Positions 55,793-64,000 of a DNA stretch of 64,000 nucleotides are shown piece by piece. Under the pieces are notes generated by a model. The model was not told where the DNA came from, did not search any database, and was given only the letters and a program-made list of their open reading frames with translations. The stretch's first letter is position 1. Each line of letters opens with the position of its first letter. Made by a program: the position numbers and the translations under genes. Source of the DNA: Sulfitobacter sabulilitoris (GTDB taxonomy: Bacteria > Pseudomonadota > Alphaproteobacteria > Rhodobacterales > Rhodobacteraceae); the NCBI RefSeq assembly GCF_005887615.1, contig NZ_VANS01000001.1, positions 855,415 through 919,414 of the forward strand, written 5' to 3'.

Positions 55793-56743
55793 TCAGCGGT
55801 ACGCCACGCCGGGCAGGACGCACAGCAGTTCGTAAAGGATATTCGCTCCGGTCAGCGCGGTGTTGCCGCTGGTGTCGTAAGGGGGCGAGACCTCCACCAG
55901 GTCGCAGCCGACGATGTTTAGCCCCTTGAGGGCGCGGATCAGTTCGAGCGCCTGCGGCGTGGTCAGCCCGCCGATTTCGGGCGTGCCGGTGCCGGGTGCA
56001 TAGGCCGGATCCAGGCTGTCGATGTCGTAGGTGACATAGACCGGCATCTCTGTCCCGATGTCACGGCGAATTTCCGCGCCAAGCGCCGCAAGGCTGCGGC
56101 CCCAAAGCTCATGCGCCGGAAACTGCTGAAAGCCCCAATCCTGCGCCTCGGTGAAGTCGGTCGCGGCATATCCGGTGCCCCGCAGGCCGACCTGGTATGT
56201 TTTCGAAGGGTTTATCAGCCCTTCCTCATGCGCGCGGCGGAATACGGTGCCGTGAGTTTCACGCATCCCGAACATCTCGTCGTTGACATCCGCATGGGCA
56301 TCGACATGCACCAGCGCCACGGGGCCATGCCGCGCGTGGATCGCCCGCAGGATCGGCAGGGTGATGGAATGATCCCCCCCCATGGCGACCGGCACCACGT
56401 TATGCTTGAGGATGGTGCCGTAGCTTTCGGCGACGATGCGCAGACTGTCGGACAACGAGAATGTGTTGATCGCCAGATCGCCGATATCGGCCACTTGCAG
56501 GCTGTCGAACGGGGCGGCCCCCGTGGCAAGGTTGTAGGGCCGGATCATCGCGCTTTCGGCGCGGATCTGCTTGGGGCCGAAACGGGTGCCCGACCGCCAC
56601 GACGTGCCGATGTCCATCGGCACGCCAAGCACCGCGACGTCTAGCCCGACCAGATCGCTCGCCGATGGCAGCCGCATGAAGGTATTGGGCCCGGAGAACC
56701 GCGCAAGGTCGTTGCCGCTGACGGGCTGGTTCTTGTCGGTCAT
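55793..56743 (-). CDS. ureohydrolase, guanidinobutyrase/agmatinase-like
   Basis: The 316-aa arginase-family enzyme has metal ligands in GGDHS, DAHADVNDEMFG and YDIDSLDPAYAPGTGTPE. The N-terminal half (FMRLPSASDL, DIGTSWRSGTRFGPKQIRAE, IRPYNLATGAAPFDSLQVAD) closely matches what I remember of Pseudomonas guanidinobutyrase GbuA, so 4-guanidinobutyrate (product 4-aminobutyrate plus urea) is the best substrate guess, with agmatine or guanidinopropionate as alternatives. The start MTDKNQPVSG overlaps the preceding stop (ATGA). Confidence 0.86.
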   Translation of the reverse strand: MTDKNQPVSGNDLARFSGPNTFMRLPSASDLVGLDVAVLGVPMDIGTSWRSGTRFGPKQIRAESAMIRPYNLATGAAPFDSLQVADIGDLAINTFSLSDSLRIVAESYGTILKHNVVPVAMGGDHSITLPILRAIHARHGPVALVHVDAHADVNDEMFGMRETHGTVFRRAHEEGLINPSKTYQVGLRGTGYAATDFTEAQDWGFQQFPAHELWGRSLAALGAEIRRDIGTEMPVYVTYDIDSLDPAYAPGTGTPEIGGLTTPQALELIRALKGLNIVGCDLVEVSPPYDTSGNTALTGANILYELLCVLPGVAYR

Positions 56744-57711
56744 GCCGTGCCCCCGCGCATGCGTGCGCCCAGCAGGCAAAGGATTTCGGTCGCCACATGC
56801 GCGCCCGCGATCGCCGTGACCCCGGTGGTGTCGAAGGGGGGCGACACTTCGACCACGTCGCCGCCCCGGATGTTGATCCCCGCCAAGCCGCGCAGCATCG
56901 CGGCACACTGCGCCGAGGTCAGCCCGCCCCAGACCGGAGTTCCGGTGCCGGGGGCATAGGCCGGGTCGAGCGCGTCGATATCGAAGGTCAGGTAGGTTGG
57001 CGCGTCGCCCAGAACCGATTTTATTTTCTCGACCGTGGCCTGCGCGCCGTCGGCATGCACCTCTGCCGCGTCGATCACGGTCACGCCCAGCGTGTCGGGG
57101 TTGGTGGTGCGGATCCCCACCTGCACCGACCGCGCGGGATCGACGATCCCCGATTTCACCGCCTTGTAGAACATCGTCCCATGGTCGATCCGCGACAGGT
57201 CGTCGTCCTGCCAGGTATCTGAATGAGCATCGAACTGTAACAGACTGATGGGCCCGTATTTTTCGGCATAAGCCTTGAGGATCGGAAAGCTGATGTAGTG
57301 ATCGCCGCCCAGCGTGACGCTGGCCGCGCCCGCCTGCAGGATGCCACGGATATGCGCGGTCAGCGCATCGGGGAATTGCGCCACATGGCCATAGTCGAAC
57401 GCCAGGTCGCCATAGTCGATGATGGCGCGTTCGCTCAGCACGTCAAAGGGCCAGCCATAGGGCGGATCGAACGCTTGCAGGGCGCTGGCCTCGCGGATGG
57501 CACGCGGGCCCAGGCGGGTGCCCGGCCGGTTCGTCACCGCCTGGTCGAACGGCACCCCAGTCACCGCGATATCGACGCCCGTCAGATCCTTGGTATAGCG
57601 CCGCCGCAGAAAGGACGTGGCACCGCCAAAGGCGTTCTCAAAGCTGGGGCCTTTCGGATCCTCGCGGGTAAAGGCCTGATCGACCTGGTGTTTGGCGTCT
57701 TCCAAGGCCAT
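56740..57711 (-). CDS. speB: agmatinase-family ureohydrolase
   Basis: The 323-aa paralogue of the next gene has metal-binding blocks GGDHY, DAHSDTWQDDDLSR and FDIDALDPAYAPGTGTPVWG. The N-terminus (SFENAFGGATSFLRRRYTKD) fits agmatinases, which split agmatine to putrescine and urea. It begins 3 bp after the M20 amidohydrolase gene and is coupled to the second ureohydrolase. The precise substrate cannot be fixed from sequence. Confidence 0.85.
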   Translation of the reverse strand: MALEDAKHQVDQAFTREDPKGPSFENAFGGATSFLRRRYTKDLTGVDIAVTGVPFDQAVTNRPGTRLGPRAIREASALQAFDPPYGWPFDVLSERAIIDYGDLAFDYGHVAQFPDALTAHIRGILQAGAASVTLGGDHYISFPILKAYAEKYGPISLLQFDAHSDTWQDDDLSRIDHGTMFYKAVKSGIVDPARSVQVGIRTTNPDTLGVTVIDAAEVHADGAQATVEKIKSVLGDAPTYLTFDIDALDPAYAPGTGTPVWGGLTSAQCAAMLRGLAGINIRGGDVVEVSPPFDTTGVTAIAGAHVATEILCLLGARMRGGTA

Positions 57712-57714
57712 GGA

Positions 57715-58884
57715 TCACGCTCCATCGACGGGCTGTGCCCGCTCCACCAGACGCGCGAAGAACGACGCGCCCATGGGCGCGATGTCGTCGTTGAAATTGT
57801 ACAAGGGGTGATGCACGCCAGCCCCGTCACCCTGCCCCAGCATCAGATAGGCACCCGGTCGCGCCTCCAGCATATAGGAGAAATCCTCGGCCCCCATTAC
57901 GGGTTCAAAGGCTGCATCGACCTGTGCCGCGCCGGCGATTTCGGATGCGACCTCGGCCGCGAAGCCGGCCTTGGCCGCGTCGTTGACCGTGGGCGGATAG
58001 CCGTATTCGAACTCGAGCTCGGCGCGCAGGCCAAAGCTTGCGGCATGACCCGACACGATCTCTTCCATGCGGCGCACGACCATCGCCTGCACCTCTTTGT
58101 CAAAGGTCCGCACGGTGCCGTTGATATAGGCGGTTTCCGGGATCACGTTGTCGGTGGTGCCGGTGTGGATCTGCGTCACCGACACCACCAGCGATCCGGC
58201 GGTGTCGTGGTTACGGCTCGAAATGCTTTGCAGCGCCTGCACGATGGCACAGGAGGCGACCACCGGATCGACGCAGTCATGCGGGCGCGCGGCATGACCT
58301 CCCTTGCCCGTGACGCGGATGTGAAAGGTGTCGGCGGCGGCCATGATCGGCCCCGGATTGGTAAAGAAGTGGCCCAGCGCCTTGCCCGGCGCATTGTGGA
58401 TGGCATAGACCTCGGAAATGTCGAACCGGTCCATCACGCCTTCGCGGACCATGACCTCGCCGCCGCCGCCGTCTTCTTCGGCGGGTTGAAAGATCAGCGC
58501 GACGCGGCCCTTGAAATTGCGCGTCTCGGCCAGGTATTTCGCCGCCCCCAGCAACATCGCGGTGTGCCCGTCATGGCCGCAGGCGTGCATCTTGCCAGGA
58601 TGCGTCGACGCATACTCCACCCCGGTTTCCTCGCTGATGGGCAACGCGTCCATATCCGCCCGCAGGCCCATCGTGGGCCCGTTTCCCTGCCCGTTGATGA
58701 TGGCCACGACGCCGGTTCTGGCGATGCCCTCGTGCAGTTCGTCCACACCGAATTCGCGCAGGCGCTCGGCCACGAACGCGGCGGTCAGGTGACATTCCAG
58801 CCCCAGTTCGGGAATAGTATGCAGATGCCGCCGCCACGCCGTCATGTCGGCACTGTAATCTGCAATCCGGTTTACCACGGGCAT
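57715..58884 (-). CDS. M20 family amidohydrolase (hippurate hydrolase-like)
   Basis: The 389-aa protein is a dinuclear metallohydrolase of the M20D group: HTIPELGLECH, KMHACGHDGHTAMLLGAAKY (Cys/His ligands) and FQPAEEDGGGGEVM (catalytic Glu pair). A dimerisation domain (about 185-295) and the C-terminal MGAEDFSYMLE follow. It removes acyl groups from amino acids or similar amides. First of a three-gene operon with two ureohydrolases, it may act on acylated polyamine or amino-acid intermediates (inference). It is divergent from mazG. Confidence 0.9.
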   Translation of the reverse strand: MPVVNRIADYSADMTAWRRHLHTIPELGLECHLTAAFVAERLREFGVDELHEGIARTGVVAIINGQGNGPTMGLRADMDALPISEETGVEYASTHPGKMHACGHDGHTAMLLGAAKYLAETRNFKGRVALIFQPAEEDGGGGEVMVREGVMDRFDISEVYAIHNAPGKALGHFFTNPGPIMAAADTFHIRVTGKGGHAARPHDCVDPVVASCAIVQALQSISSRNHDTAGSLVVSVTQIHTGTTDNVIPETAYINGTVRTFDKEVQAMVVRRMEEIVSGHAASFGLRAELEFEYGYPPTVNDAAKAGFAAEVASEIAGAAQVDAAFEPVMGAEDFSYMLEARPGAYLMLGQGDGAGVHHPLYNFNDDIAPMGASFFARLVERAQPVDGA

Positions 58885-58947
58885 GGGGTGGACTCCTTGA
58901 AGAATTGTTTGTTGGGTGCATGTGACACGACAGATAGGCGCGCTGCA

Positions 58948-59790
58948 ATGGCTGACGATTCAATCCCGGAAAAGCCCGACAACCTGGTCCATGACCCGGA
59001 CGGCGGCATCGACCGCCTGCTTGAGATCATGCGCCGCCTGCGCGATCCCGACAGCGGCTGCCCGTGGGATATCGAGCAGGATTTCGACAGCATAGCCCCC
59101 TACACGATCGAGGAAGCCTACGAGGTGGCCGACGCCATCGCGCGCCGTGACTGGGCCGAGCTTGAGGGCGAGTTGGGCGATCTGCTGTTGCAGACCGTCT
59201 ATCACGCGGCGATGGGCCAGGAGGCGGGGCATTTCACCTTTCAGTCGGTGGTGCGCGCCATATCCGACAAGATGGTGGCGCGGCATCCGCATGTCTTCGG
59301 CGATGAGCCGCGCGACAAATCCGCCGACCAGCAGACCCGCGACTGGGAAAGGATGAAGGCGGCGGAACGGGCCGGCAAGGCCCAGCGCGGTACGCTCGAT
59401 GGCGTGGCCATCGGCCTTCCGGCCCTGCTGCGCGCCGTCAAGCTGCAAAACCGTGCCGCGCGCGTCGGGTTCGACTGGCCCGAAACGGTGCAGGTGCTCG
59501 ACAAGATCCGCGAAGAGGCGGCCGAACTGGTGGAGGCGCGCGCGCACCTGAGCGAGGCGGAGGTGGAGGAGGAATTCGGCGATCTGATGTTCGTCATGGC
59601 CAATCTGGGCCGGCATCTGGGCGTCGATCCCGAAGCCGCCCTGCGCGCCGCCAACGCCAAGTTCACTCGCCGCTTCGAAGGCATCGAGGCGCGGCTGGCC
59701 GACCGCGGCAAGACGCCCAAGGACAGCGATCTGGCGGAAATGGATGCCCTGTGGAACGCGGTGAAAATATCAGAACGATCAACCGGTTAG
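58948..59790 (+). CDS. mazG: nucleoside triphosphate pyrophosphohydrolase MazG
   Basis: The 280-aa all-alpha NTP pyrophosphohydrolase has two MazG domains: LRDPDSGCPWDIEQDFDSIA with EEAYEVADAI and ELGDLLLQTVYHA, then IREEAAELVEARAHLSEAEV with EEFGDLMFVMANL. It hydrolyses NTPs to NMP and pyrophosphate. The frame is open far upstream, antisense to M20 and speB, but homology begins at MADDSIPEKPDN. Its stop codon overlaps the stop of the convergent glycosyltransferase gene. Confidence 0.95.
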   Translation: MADDSIPEKPDNLVHDPDGGIDRLLEIMRRLRDPDSGCPWDIEQDFDSIAPYTIEEAYEVADAIARRDWAELEGELGDLLLQTVYHAAMGQEAGHFTFQSVVRAISDKMVARHPHVFGDEPRDKSADQQTRDWERMKAAERAGKAQRGTLDGVAIGLPALLRAVKLQNRAARVGFDWPETVQVLDKIREEAAELVEARAHLSEAEVEEEFGDLMFVMANLGRHLGVDPEAALRAANAKFTRRFEGIEARLADRGKTPKDSDLAEMDALWNAVKISERSTG

Positions 59791-60680
59791 ACCCGGTCCT
59801 TCATCCCCTCCGGCACCAGAACATAGCGCGGATCCTTGTTGATCGGAGCGGAATCCACCACCGTTTTGCGCCCCTGCGACACCACCGCCGCACGCAAGAT
59901 GTCGGCACATTCGCCAAAGCCTTCCGCGACCTCCACCGGCCTTGCCCGCGACAGGATCTCGATTTCCTTGTTGCGGATCATGTCGGGCTTGGACCAGTTG
60001 ATCCAGAACCGTCCCGGCACCTTTTGCGGGTCGTCCGCCGCGTCGTTGGCGGCCTTGGCGTCGCGCACGATATCCTGCCGCGCGGCCATCCGTTCGGTAT
60101 AGTCGGGGGTCACGTAGTGCAGGTGGAACAACAGGATCTCGGGGTCGATCTCGAACCGGCCGCGGATCAACCCATGCCCACCGATGGTGTATTTCACCTC
60201 TGACCGGGCGATGCAGGGTTTGGTGTATTTCGGACTGACGAGCGCATGGCGATGGCGCGCCAGCACGGGCAAGGTCATGTCGGCGTCGTCATGTTCGGTC
60301 GGGATCAGGTTCAGCCCGACAGGCGACAGCGCGTCACCTTCGGACAGCTTTGCCTCGAGATGCGCCAACAGCCCAGATTTTTCGCCGCAATAGACCAGGA
60401 ACTCATCGACGTCCGTACAGATCACCCGATCGTGGAACGCCAGCAGCCCATTGGTGATCTGGCCCAGCAGCGTCCAGCGGCGGCGCGTCAGATCAACGGT
60501 CACCTCGTCGCGCGGCACGTGGATCAGATTGCAGCCCTGCGCGATCCGGTCCACTTCGGGATCGCCGCCGTGGTTGATCACATATAGGCTGCGTTTGGGG
60601 ACGATGCGGCTGTTGTGGGCGACCCATTTCTCGAGCAGCCAGTAATCCCGCCAGACCATCGTCAGAAATGCCAGCTTCAT
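59787..60680 (-). CDS. glycosyltransferase family 2-like protein
   Basis: The 297-aa protein starts MKLAFLTMVWRDYWLLEKWV. DxD-type motif CTDVDEFLVYCG (about 88-99), FWINWSKPDMIRNKE and HGLIRGRFEIDPEILLFHLH resemble the DUF23/GT2-like (Glyco_tranf_2_4) group of Rhodobacteraceae. The acceptor is unknown. It is 45 bp downstream of the FkbM methyltransferase gene on the same strand, so both may modify the same surface glycan (inference). The TAA stop overlaps the mazG TAG. Confidence 0.85.
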   Translation of the reverse strand: MKLAFLTMVWRDYWLLEKWVAHNSRIVPKRSLYVINHGGDPEVDRIAQGCNLIHVPRDEVTVDLTRRRWTLLGQITNGLLAFHDRVICTDVDEFLVYCGEKSGLLAHLEAKLSEGDALSPVGLNLIPTEHDDADMTLPVLARHRHALVSPKYTKPCIARSEVKYTIGGHGLIRGRFEIDPEILLFHLHYVTPDYTERMAARQDIVRDAKAANDAADDPQKVPGRFWINWSKPDMIRNKEIEILSRARPVEVAEGFGECADILRAAVVSQGRKTVVDSAPINKDPRYVLVPEGMKDRV

Positions 60681-60725
60681 GATCCCTGCCCGCCCTGCGT
60701 GGCGCGGCGCGTCCGGTCGGGCATC

Positions 60726-61532
60726 TTACGACCGTTCAAAAAGGCTGTTGTTGTCGAAACTGCCCACCGCGGTATAGCCACGCTCTTCCAGCATCTCCAG
60801 CAGCGGCATGGACCATGTTCCGTCATGGGCCACCTCGAAATAGATCATCCGCGGCCACAGCGCCTCGTCACCCTCAAGCAGCGGGCAGATCACCCGATCC
60901 TCAAGCCCTTCGACATCGACCTTGAGGAAATCGACAGTCTTGATACGGGCCTGTTTCAGGCAATCGGCCAGCGGGCGCACCGCCACGTCGATTGCCGTAT
61001 CTGCATTGCCATCGGTGTATTCCAGATCAACCCGGCCCTGCCCCAGATTGCCGTTGCGCGGGAAATGCAGCCGCGTGCTGGCCTCCTCCGCCCCCACGGC
61101 ACAGTCAAATACGCGCACGCCGGTCAGCTTGTTGAGCTTGACGTTCACCGCCAGCCGGTCGCGCATCACCGGGTTCGGTTCGAACGCGATGGCGCGGGCC
61201 TTTTTGCCTGCCCGCTGCATGATCGGCAAAAAGAACGCTCCGGCGTTTGCCCCGACATCGACGATCACCGCATCCTGCCCCGCCAGCACCCCCGCGATGT
61301 GCAGCGTCGCGGCATGTTCGGGCGGCAACCCGGTTTCCCAGATCTTGAATTCGGTGAAATTGTCACGCGGGTGAACGATGAATTCGCATCCCATCGATGT
61401 GATCCGCGTCGGCGGCAGCGTATCGCGCAATATCTTGCGCACCCAGGGTTTCTGAAACCTGCTCCAGATTTCGCGGACCTTGGCATCCAGCGCAGAACCG
61501 GTATCTGCCTCGATGTCGGTCTGAAGTGTCAT
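60726..61532 (-). CDS. FkbM family methyltransferase
   Basis: The 268-aa protein has SAM motif VIVDVGANAGAFFLPIM (about 89-105), AIAFEPNPVMRDRLAVNVKL and TVDFLKVDVEGLEDRVI, the three FkbM blocks. FkbM proteins O-methylate sugars or small molecules. It was started at MTLQTDIEAD with AGGGTGG upstream. A Met six codons earlier is possible. It is likely cotranscribed with the following glycosyltransferase gene. Confidence 0.9.
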   Translation of the reverse strand: MTLQTDIEADTGSALDAKVREIWSRFQKPWVRKILRDTLPPTRITSMGCEFIVHPRDNFTEFKIWETGLPPEHAATLHIAGVLAGQDAVIVDVGANAGAFFLPIMQRAGKKARAIAFEPNPVMRDRLAVNVKLNKLTGVRVFDCAVGAEEASTRLHFPRNGNLGQGRVDLEYTDGNADTAIDVAVRPLADCLKQARIKTVDFLKVDVEGLEDRVICPLLEGDEALWPRMIYFEVAHDGTWSMPLLEMLEERGYTAVGSFDNNSLFERS

Positions 61533-61749
61533 AATGTGCCACCCTGTCATGGTCGCCCGCCACCCTGCGCAAGGCGCGTGATCGGGGTCGGGGCAAATTA
61601 TTCCGTGCGTGCCGGCGGTCGGTTCTGCGCCAATTCCTGCCGGTGCGCCACATGCTCTGCCGTTGATGCCATTGGCAAATCCGGCTAAGCGATTTATGCC
61701 CCAACCTTGCAATCCATGCAAGCGCGTTCGCCGAAAGGGCCGATTGACC

Positions 61750-62691
61750 ATGACCCCTCGCAAGATCATCATCGACACGGACCCCGGCCAGGACGACGCC
61801 GTTGCCATCCTGCTGGCGCTGGCCAGCCCCGAGGACATCGACGTTCTGGGGCTGACGGCGGTGGCGGGCAATGTGCCGCTGGAGCTGACGGCAAGGAACG
61901 CGCGGATCGTGTGCGAACTGGCGCGCAAGACCGATGTCCCGGTGCACGCGGGCTGCGACCGGCCGCTCGGGCGTGATCTGGTCACGGCAGAGCATGTGCA
62001 TGGCAAGTCGGGCCTCGATGGGCCCGACCTCCCCGATCCGCAGATGCCGCTGGCCGAAGGGCATAGCGTCGATTTCATCATCGACACCCTTCGCACCCAC
62101 GAGGCCGGCACGGTGACACTGTGCCCGCTTGGGCCGCTGACCAATATCGCCACCGCCCTGCAAAAGGCGCCCGACATCGCCGGGCGCATTCAGGAGATCG
62201 TCTTGATGGGCGGTGCCTATTTCGAGGTGGGCAACATCACGCCAACCGCCGAATTCAACATTTACGTCGATCCGGAAGCCGCTGATATCGTGTTCAAATC
62301 CGGCGTTCACATCGTTGTCATGCCACTGGATGTGACGCATAAGGCGCTGGTCACCAAGGCCCGCAACGACGCGTTTCGCGCCATCGGAACGCCCGTGGGA
62401 GTAGCGGTCGCGCAGATGACGGACTTCTTCGAACGCTTCGACAAGGAAAAATACGGCTCGGCGGGCGCGCCCCTGCATGATCCCTGCGTGACGGCCTACC
62501 TGATCCGGCCAGACCTCTTTACCGGGCGCCATGTCAACGTCGAGATCGAGACGGCCTCGCCGCTGACGATGGGTATGACAGTTGCCGATTGGTGGGGCGT
62601 GACCGACCGGGCGCCCAACGCGCTGTTTGTCGGCGATCTCGATGCGGAAGGGTTCTTTGCCCTGCTGACGGATCGGCTGGCCCGGCTATGA
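61750..62691 (+). CDS. inosine-uridine preferring nucleoside hydrolase
   Basis: The 313-aa protein has the family's N-terminal calcium/catalytic motif DTDPGQDDAVAIL (9-21). TAVAGNVPLELTARNARIVC, CPLGPLTNIATAL, VLMGGAYFEVGNITPTAEFN and DVTHKALVT with the conserved C-terminal HDPCV are also present. It cleaves the N-glycosidic bond of ribonucleosides in salvage. AAGGG lies about 10 nt before the ATG. Its stop overlaps the next gene's start (ATGA). Confidence 0.94.
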   Translation: MTPRKIIIDTDPGQDDAVAILLALASPEDIDVLGLTAVAGNVPLELTARNARIVCELARKTDVPVHAGCDRPLGRDLVTAEHVHGKSGLDGPDLPDPQMPLAEGHSVDFIIDTLRTHEAGTVTLCPLGPLTNIATALQKAPDIAGRIQEIVLMGGAYFEVGNITPTAEFNIYVDPEAADIVFKSGVHIVVMPLDVTHKALVTKARNDAFRAIGTPVGVAVAQMTDFFERFDKEKYGSAGAPLHDPCVTAYLIRPDLFTGRHVNVEIETASPLTMGMTVADWWGVTDRAPNALFVGDLDAEGFFALLTDRLARL

Positions 62692-63137
62692 GTGCCGCTC
62701 TGACCCTGGCCGCGCCCGATCACCTCGACCGGCTCGACGCTCTGGTCGCGGCCTTTCACGCCGAGGCCGGTATCGCCCTGCCGGCGGAGCAGCGCCGCGC
62801 CGGGCTTGCGCCGCTGCTCGACGGCATCCCGCATGGCGCCGCCTACCTGATCGGTCCGCCGCGCGCGCCCATCGGCTATGTCATCGTGACCTTCGGCTGG
62901 TCGGTGGAGTTTGGCGGCATGGACGGGTTCATCGACGAGATCTTCGTGCGGCCCGGCGTGCGCGGGCGCGGCATCGCGTCAGAGGCGCTGCTGTCCCTGC
63001 CGCGCGCCTTGGCCGCCGCGGGCATCAAGGCCCTGCATCTGGAGGTCGCGCGCGACAACGCGACAGCGCAACGGCTGTATGCCCGCGCGGGGTTCAGACC
63101 CCGCGAGAACGCGTTCCTGATGACCCGCAAGTTCTGA
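62688..63137 (+). CDS. GNAT family N-acetyltransferase
   Basis: The 149-aa protein has acetyl-CoA motif A FVRPGVRGRGIASEALLSLP (about 84-103) and motif B LHLEVARDNATAQRLYARAG. The substrate is unknown. Its start overlaps the nucleoside hydrolase stop, so the two are cotranslated. It ends directly against the convergent CBS-domain gene (stop codons adjacent). Confidence 0.9.
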   Translation: MSAALTLAAPDHLDRLDALVAAFHAEAGIALPAEQRRAGLAPLLDGIPHGAAYLIGPPRAPIGYVIVTFGWSVEFGGMDGFIDEIFVRPGVRGRGIASEALLSLPRALAAAGIKALHLEVARDNATAQRLYARAGFRPRENAFLMTRKF

Positions 63138-63674
63138 TCACAGCGACCGGACAACGACGATCATCGCCAGCGAATAAAGCATGATGCCCCCGCCGATCAG
63201 CCAGATGGCATAGTTCTTGCCGACGCTGGCCTTGGCCATTTCCTTGGCCTGGTAAATCAGGTCGGGCCAAGTGTAGCTGACGAAATCACCCTGTGTGAAC
63301 ACCGCCTTTATCCGGCCTTCGTCATCGACCACCGGCAGGCGGCGGAACCGCTCGTTCGACATGATGCGCAGCCAATCGACCACGTCGTCGGTCTCTCGCG
63401 CCAGGCGCGGCTCGCGAGTCATCACATCGGCCAGCTTGGTGGTGCCGGGGTCCAGGTCGCCGTTGACGACCTTGCGCATCACGTCCCGTTCGGTCATCAC
63501 GCCGATCACCTTGCGATCGTCGTCGATCACGATCACCGATCCGAAATTCTTCTCGCTCATCGCGGCGACCGCCTCTTTCACGGTGGCGGTTTCGGGAAAG
63601 GTCAGCGGCTTTGGCTTGCTGTTGAATTCAGGGCGATCGCGCAGTTGCATTCCGACATGGGTGCTTGCGGCCAT
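63138..63674 (-). CDS. CBS-domain protein with C-terminal membrane anchor
   Basis: The 178-aa protein has two CBS motifs: KEAVAAMSEKNFGSVIVIDD with VIGVMTERDVMRKVV, then RIMSNERFRRLPVVDDEGRI with AVFTQGDFVSY, together one Bateman module that usually binds adenine nucleotides. The last about 25 residues (NYAIWLIGGGIMLYSLAMIV) form a single C-terminal membrane helix, so the module would be tethered to the inner membrane facing the cytoplasm. AAGGAGAG precedes ATG. Confidence 0.88.
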   Translation of the reverse strand: MAASTHVGMQLRDRPEFNSKPKPLTFPETATVKEAVAAMSEKNFGSVIVIDDDRKVIGVMTERDVMRKVVNGDLDPGTTKLADVMTREPRLARETDDVVDWLRIMSNERFRRLPVVDDEGRIKAVFTQGDFVSYTWPDLIYQAKEMAKASVGKNYAIWLIGGGIMLYSLAMIVVVRSL

Positions 63675-63779
63675 GATGTGGCTCTCCTTCGTTTCAAATT
63701 CGTCTTCTCCACAGCTAGGGCGAATTCGCAAAGGACAAGTGGACTGGCATCGGCGCTGCCCCTTGCCTATATCTGCGTC

Positions 63780-64000
63780 ATGGATATGACATCGCTCTTC
63801 GACAACAGCTACGCCCGCCTGCCCGGCGCCTTTTTCACCCGCCAGCAACCGACACCGGTCGCCGCGCCCCGACTGGTCGCCTACAACGAGGATCTGGGCC
63901 GGCTTCTGGGCCTGCCCAAGATGTCGGATACCGACCGCGCGGTGCTGTTTTCGGGCAATGAAACCCCGCTTGGCGCAGAACCGCTGGCACAGCTTTACGC
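63780..64000 (+). CDS. selO: SelO/YdiU protein adenylyltransferase, 5' part
   Basis: The first 73 codons run off the right edge. LFDNSYARLPGAFFTRQQPT and PRLVAYNEDLGRLLGL are the N-terminal signature of SelO/YdiU pseudokinases, which transfer AMP to Ser/Thr/Tyr of target proteins under oxidative stress. ATG 63780 (MDMTSLFDN) or 63786 (MTSLFDN) may be the start. Divergent from the CBS gene with 105 bp between. Confidence 0.88.
   Translation, partial: MDMTSLFDNSYARLPGAFFTRQQPTPVAAPRLVAYNEDLGRLLGLPKMSDTDRAVLFSGNETPLGAEPLAQLY

Noticed and set aside
57298-58947. upstream extension of mazG by 550 codons
   Set aside because: It is antisense to speB and the M20 gene. MazG homology begins at the ATG at 58948.

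Overview
The window reads as chromosomal DNA of a GC-rich alphaproteobacterium of the order Rhodobacterales (Roseobacter-type Rhodobacteraceae). The pointers are an alphaproteobacterial Tad pilus locus with a CtrA-type box, a Rhodobacter-style sorbitol/mannitol (smo/mtl) operon, the DUF4167-prmC-prfA block, the lptF-lptG-lptD-surA-pdxA-rsmA block and typical family proteins (DUF1499, TIGR02281 protease, DUF4112). No rRNA, tRNA, CRISPR array, phage or insertion sequence was seen.

Layout. (1) 0.5-9.1 kb, minus strand: flp pilin, cpaB, three TadE/TadG-like pseudopilins, cpaE, tadA, tadB, tadC. The 59-aa pilin gene is very short. A LuxR-type regulator is divergent (9.7 kb), and a TTAA-N7-TTAA box lies upstream of flp. 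The secretin, prepilin peptidase and TadD are not in the window. (2) 11-19.7 kb, plus: PfkB sugar kinase, LacI-family regulator, then smoE-F-G-K, sorbitol dehydrogenase and mannitol dehydrogenase. Polyols are imported by an ABC transporter, oxidised to ketoses, and probably phosphorylated by the kinase. A near-perfect palindrome just upstream of the smoE promoter is a likely operator. (3) 19.9-21.7 kb: an orphan NodT-type outer-membrane lipoprotein and a small exported protein.

(4) 22-36.7 kb is the most distinctive part and looks like an extracellular-matrix island. On the minus strand are a UDP-glucuronate decarboxylase-like enzyme, UDP-glucose 4-epimerase, a membrane GT2 polysaccharide synthase and an exported GH26-like protein. 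Next comes a LuxR regulator with a degenerate receiver, reminiscent of CsgD/VpsT and coupled to an unknown 166-aa protein. Then, on the plus strand, come a 618-aa cysteine-free Gln/Asn/Gly-rich repeat protein, a 688-aa cysteine-free protein built on a 153-residue repeat, and a type I secretion ABC transporter with an unusual about 165-aa low-complexity N-terminus, followed by its HlyD-type partner. The two repeat proteins lack RTX nonapeptides and are the presumed substrates. This is the best candidate for an undescribed system.

(5) 36.9-64 kb is mostly housekeeping: aldose 1-epimerase, small membrane proteins (Pmp3/YqaE, DUF4112), ndk, an ABC-F ATPase, MarC, an aspartic protease, holC, pepA, lptFG, lptD, surA, pdxA, rsmA, DUF4167, prmC, prfA, two small orphan proteins, two ureohydrolases with an M20 amidohydrolase, mazG, a glycosyltransferase and FkbM methyltransferase pair, nucleoside hydrolase, GNAT, a CBS protein with a C-terminal membrane anchor, and the start of selO at the right edge. 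Two dispersed palindromic units with a shared flank lie at 41.2 and 51.3 kb.
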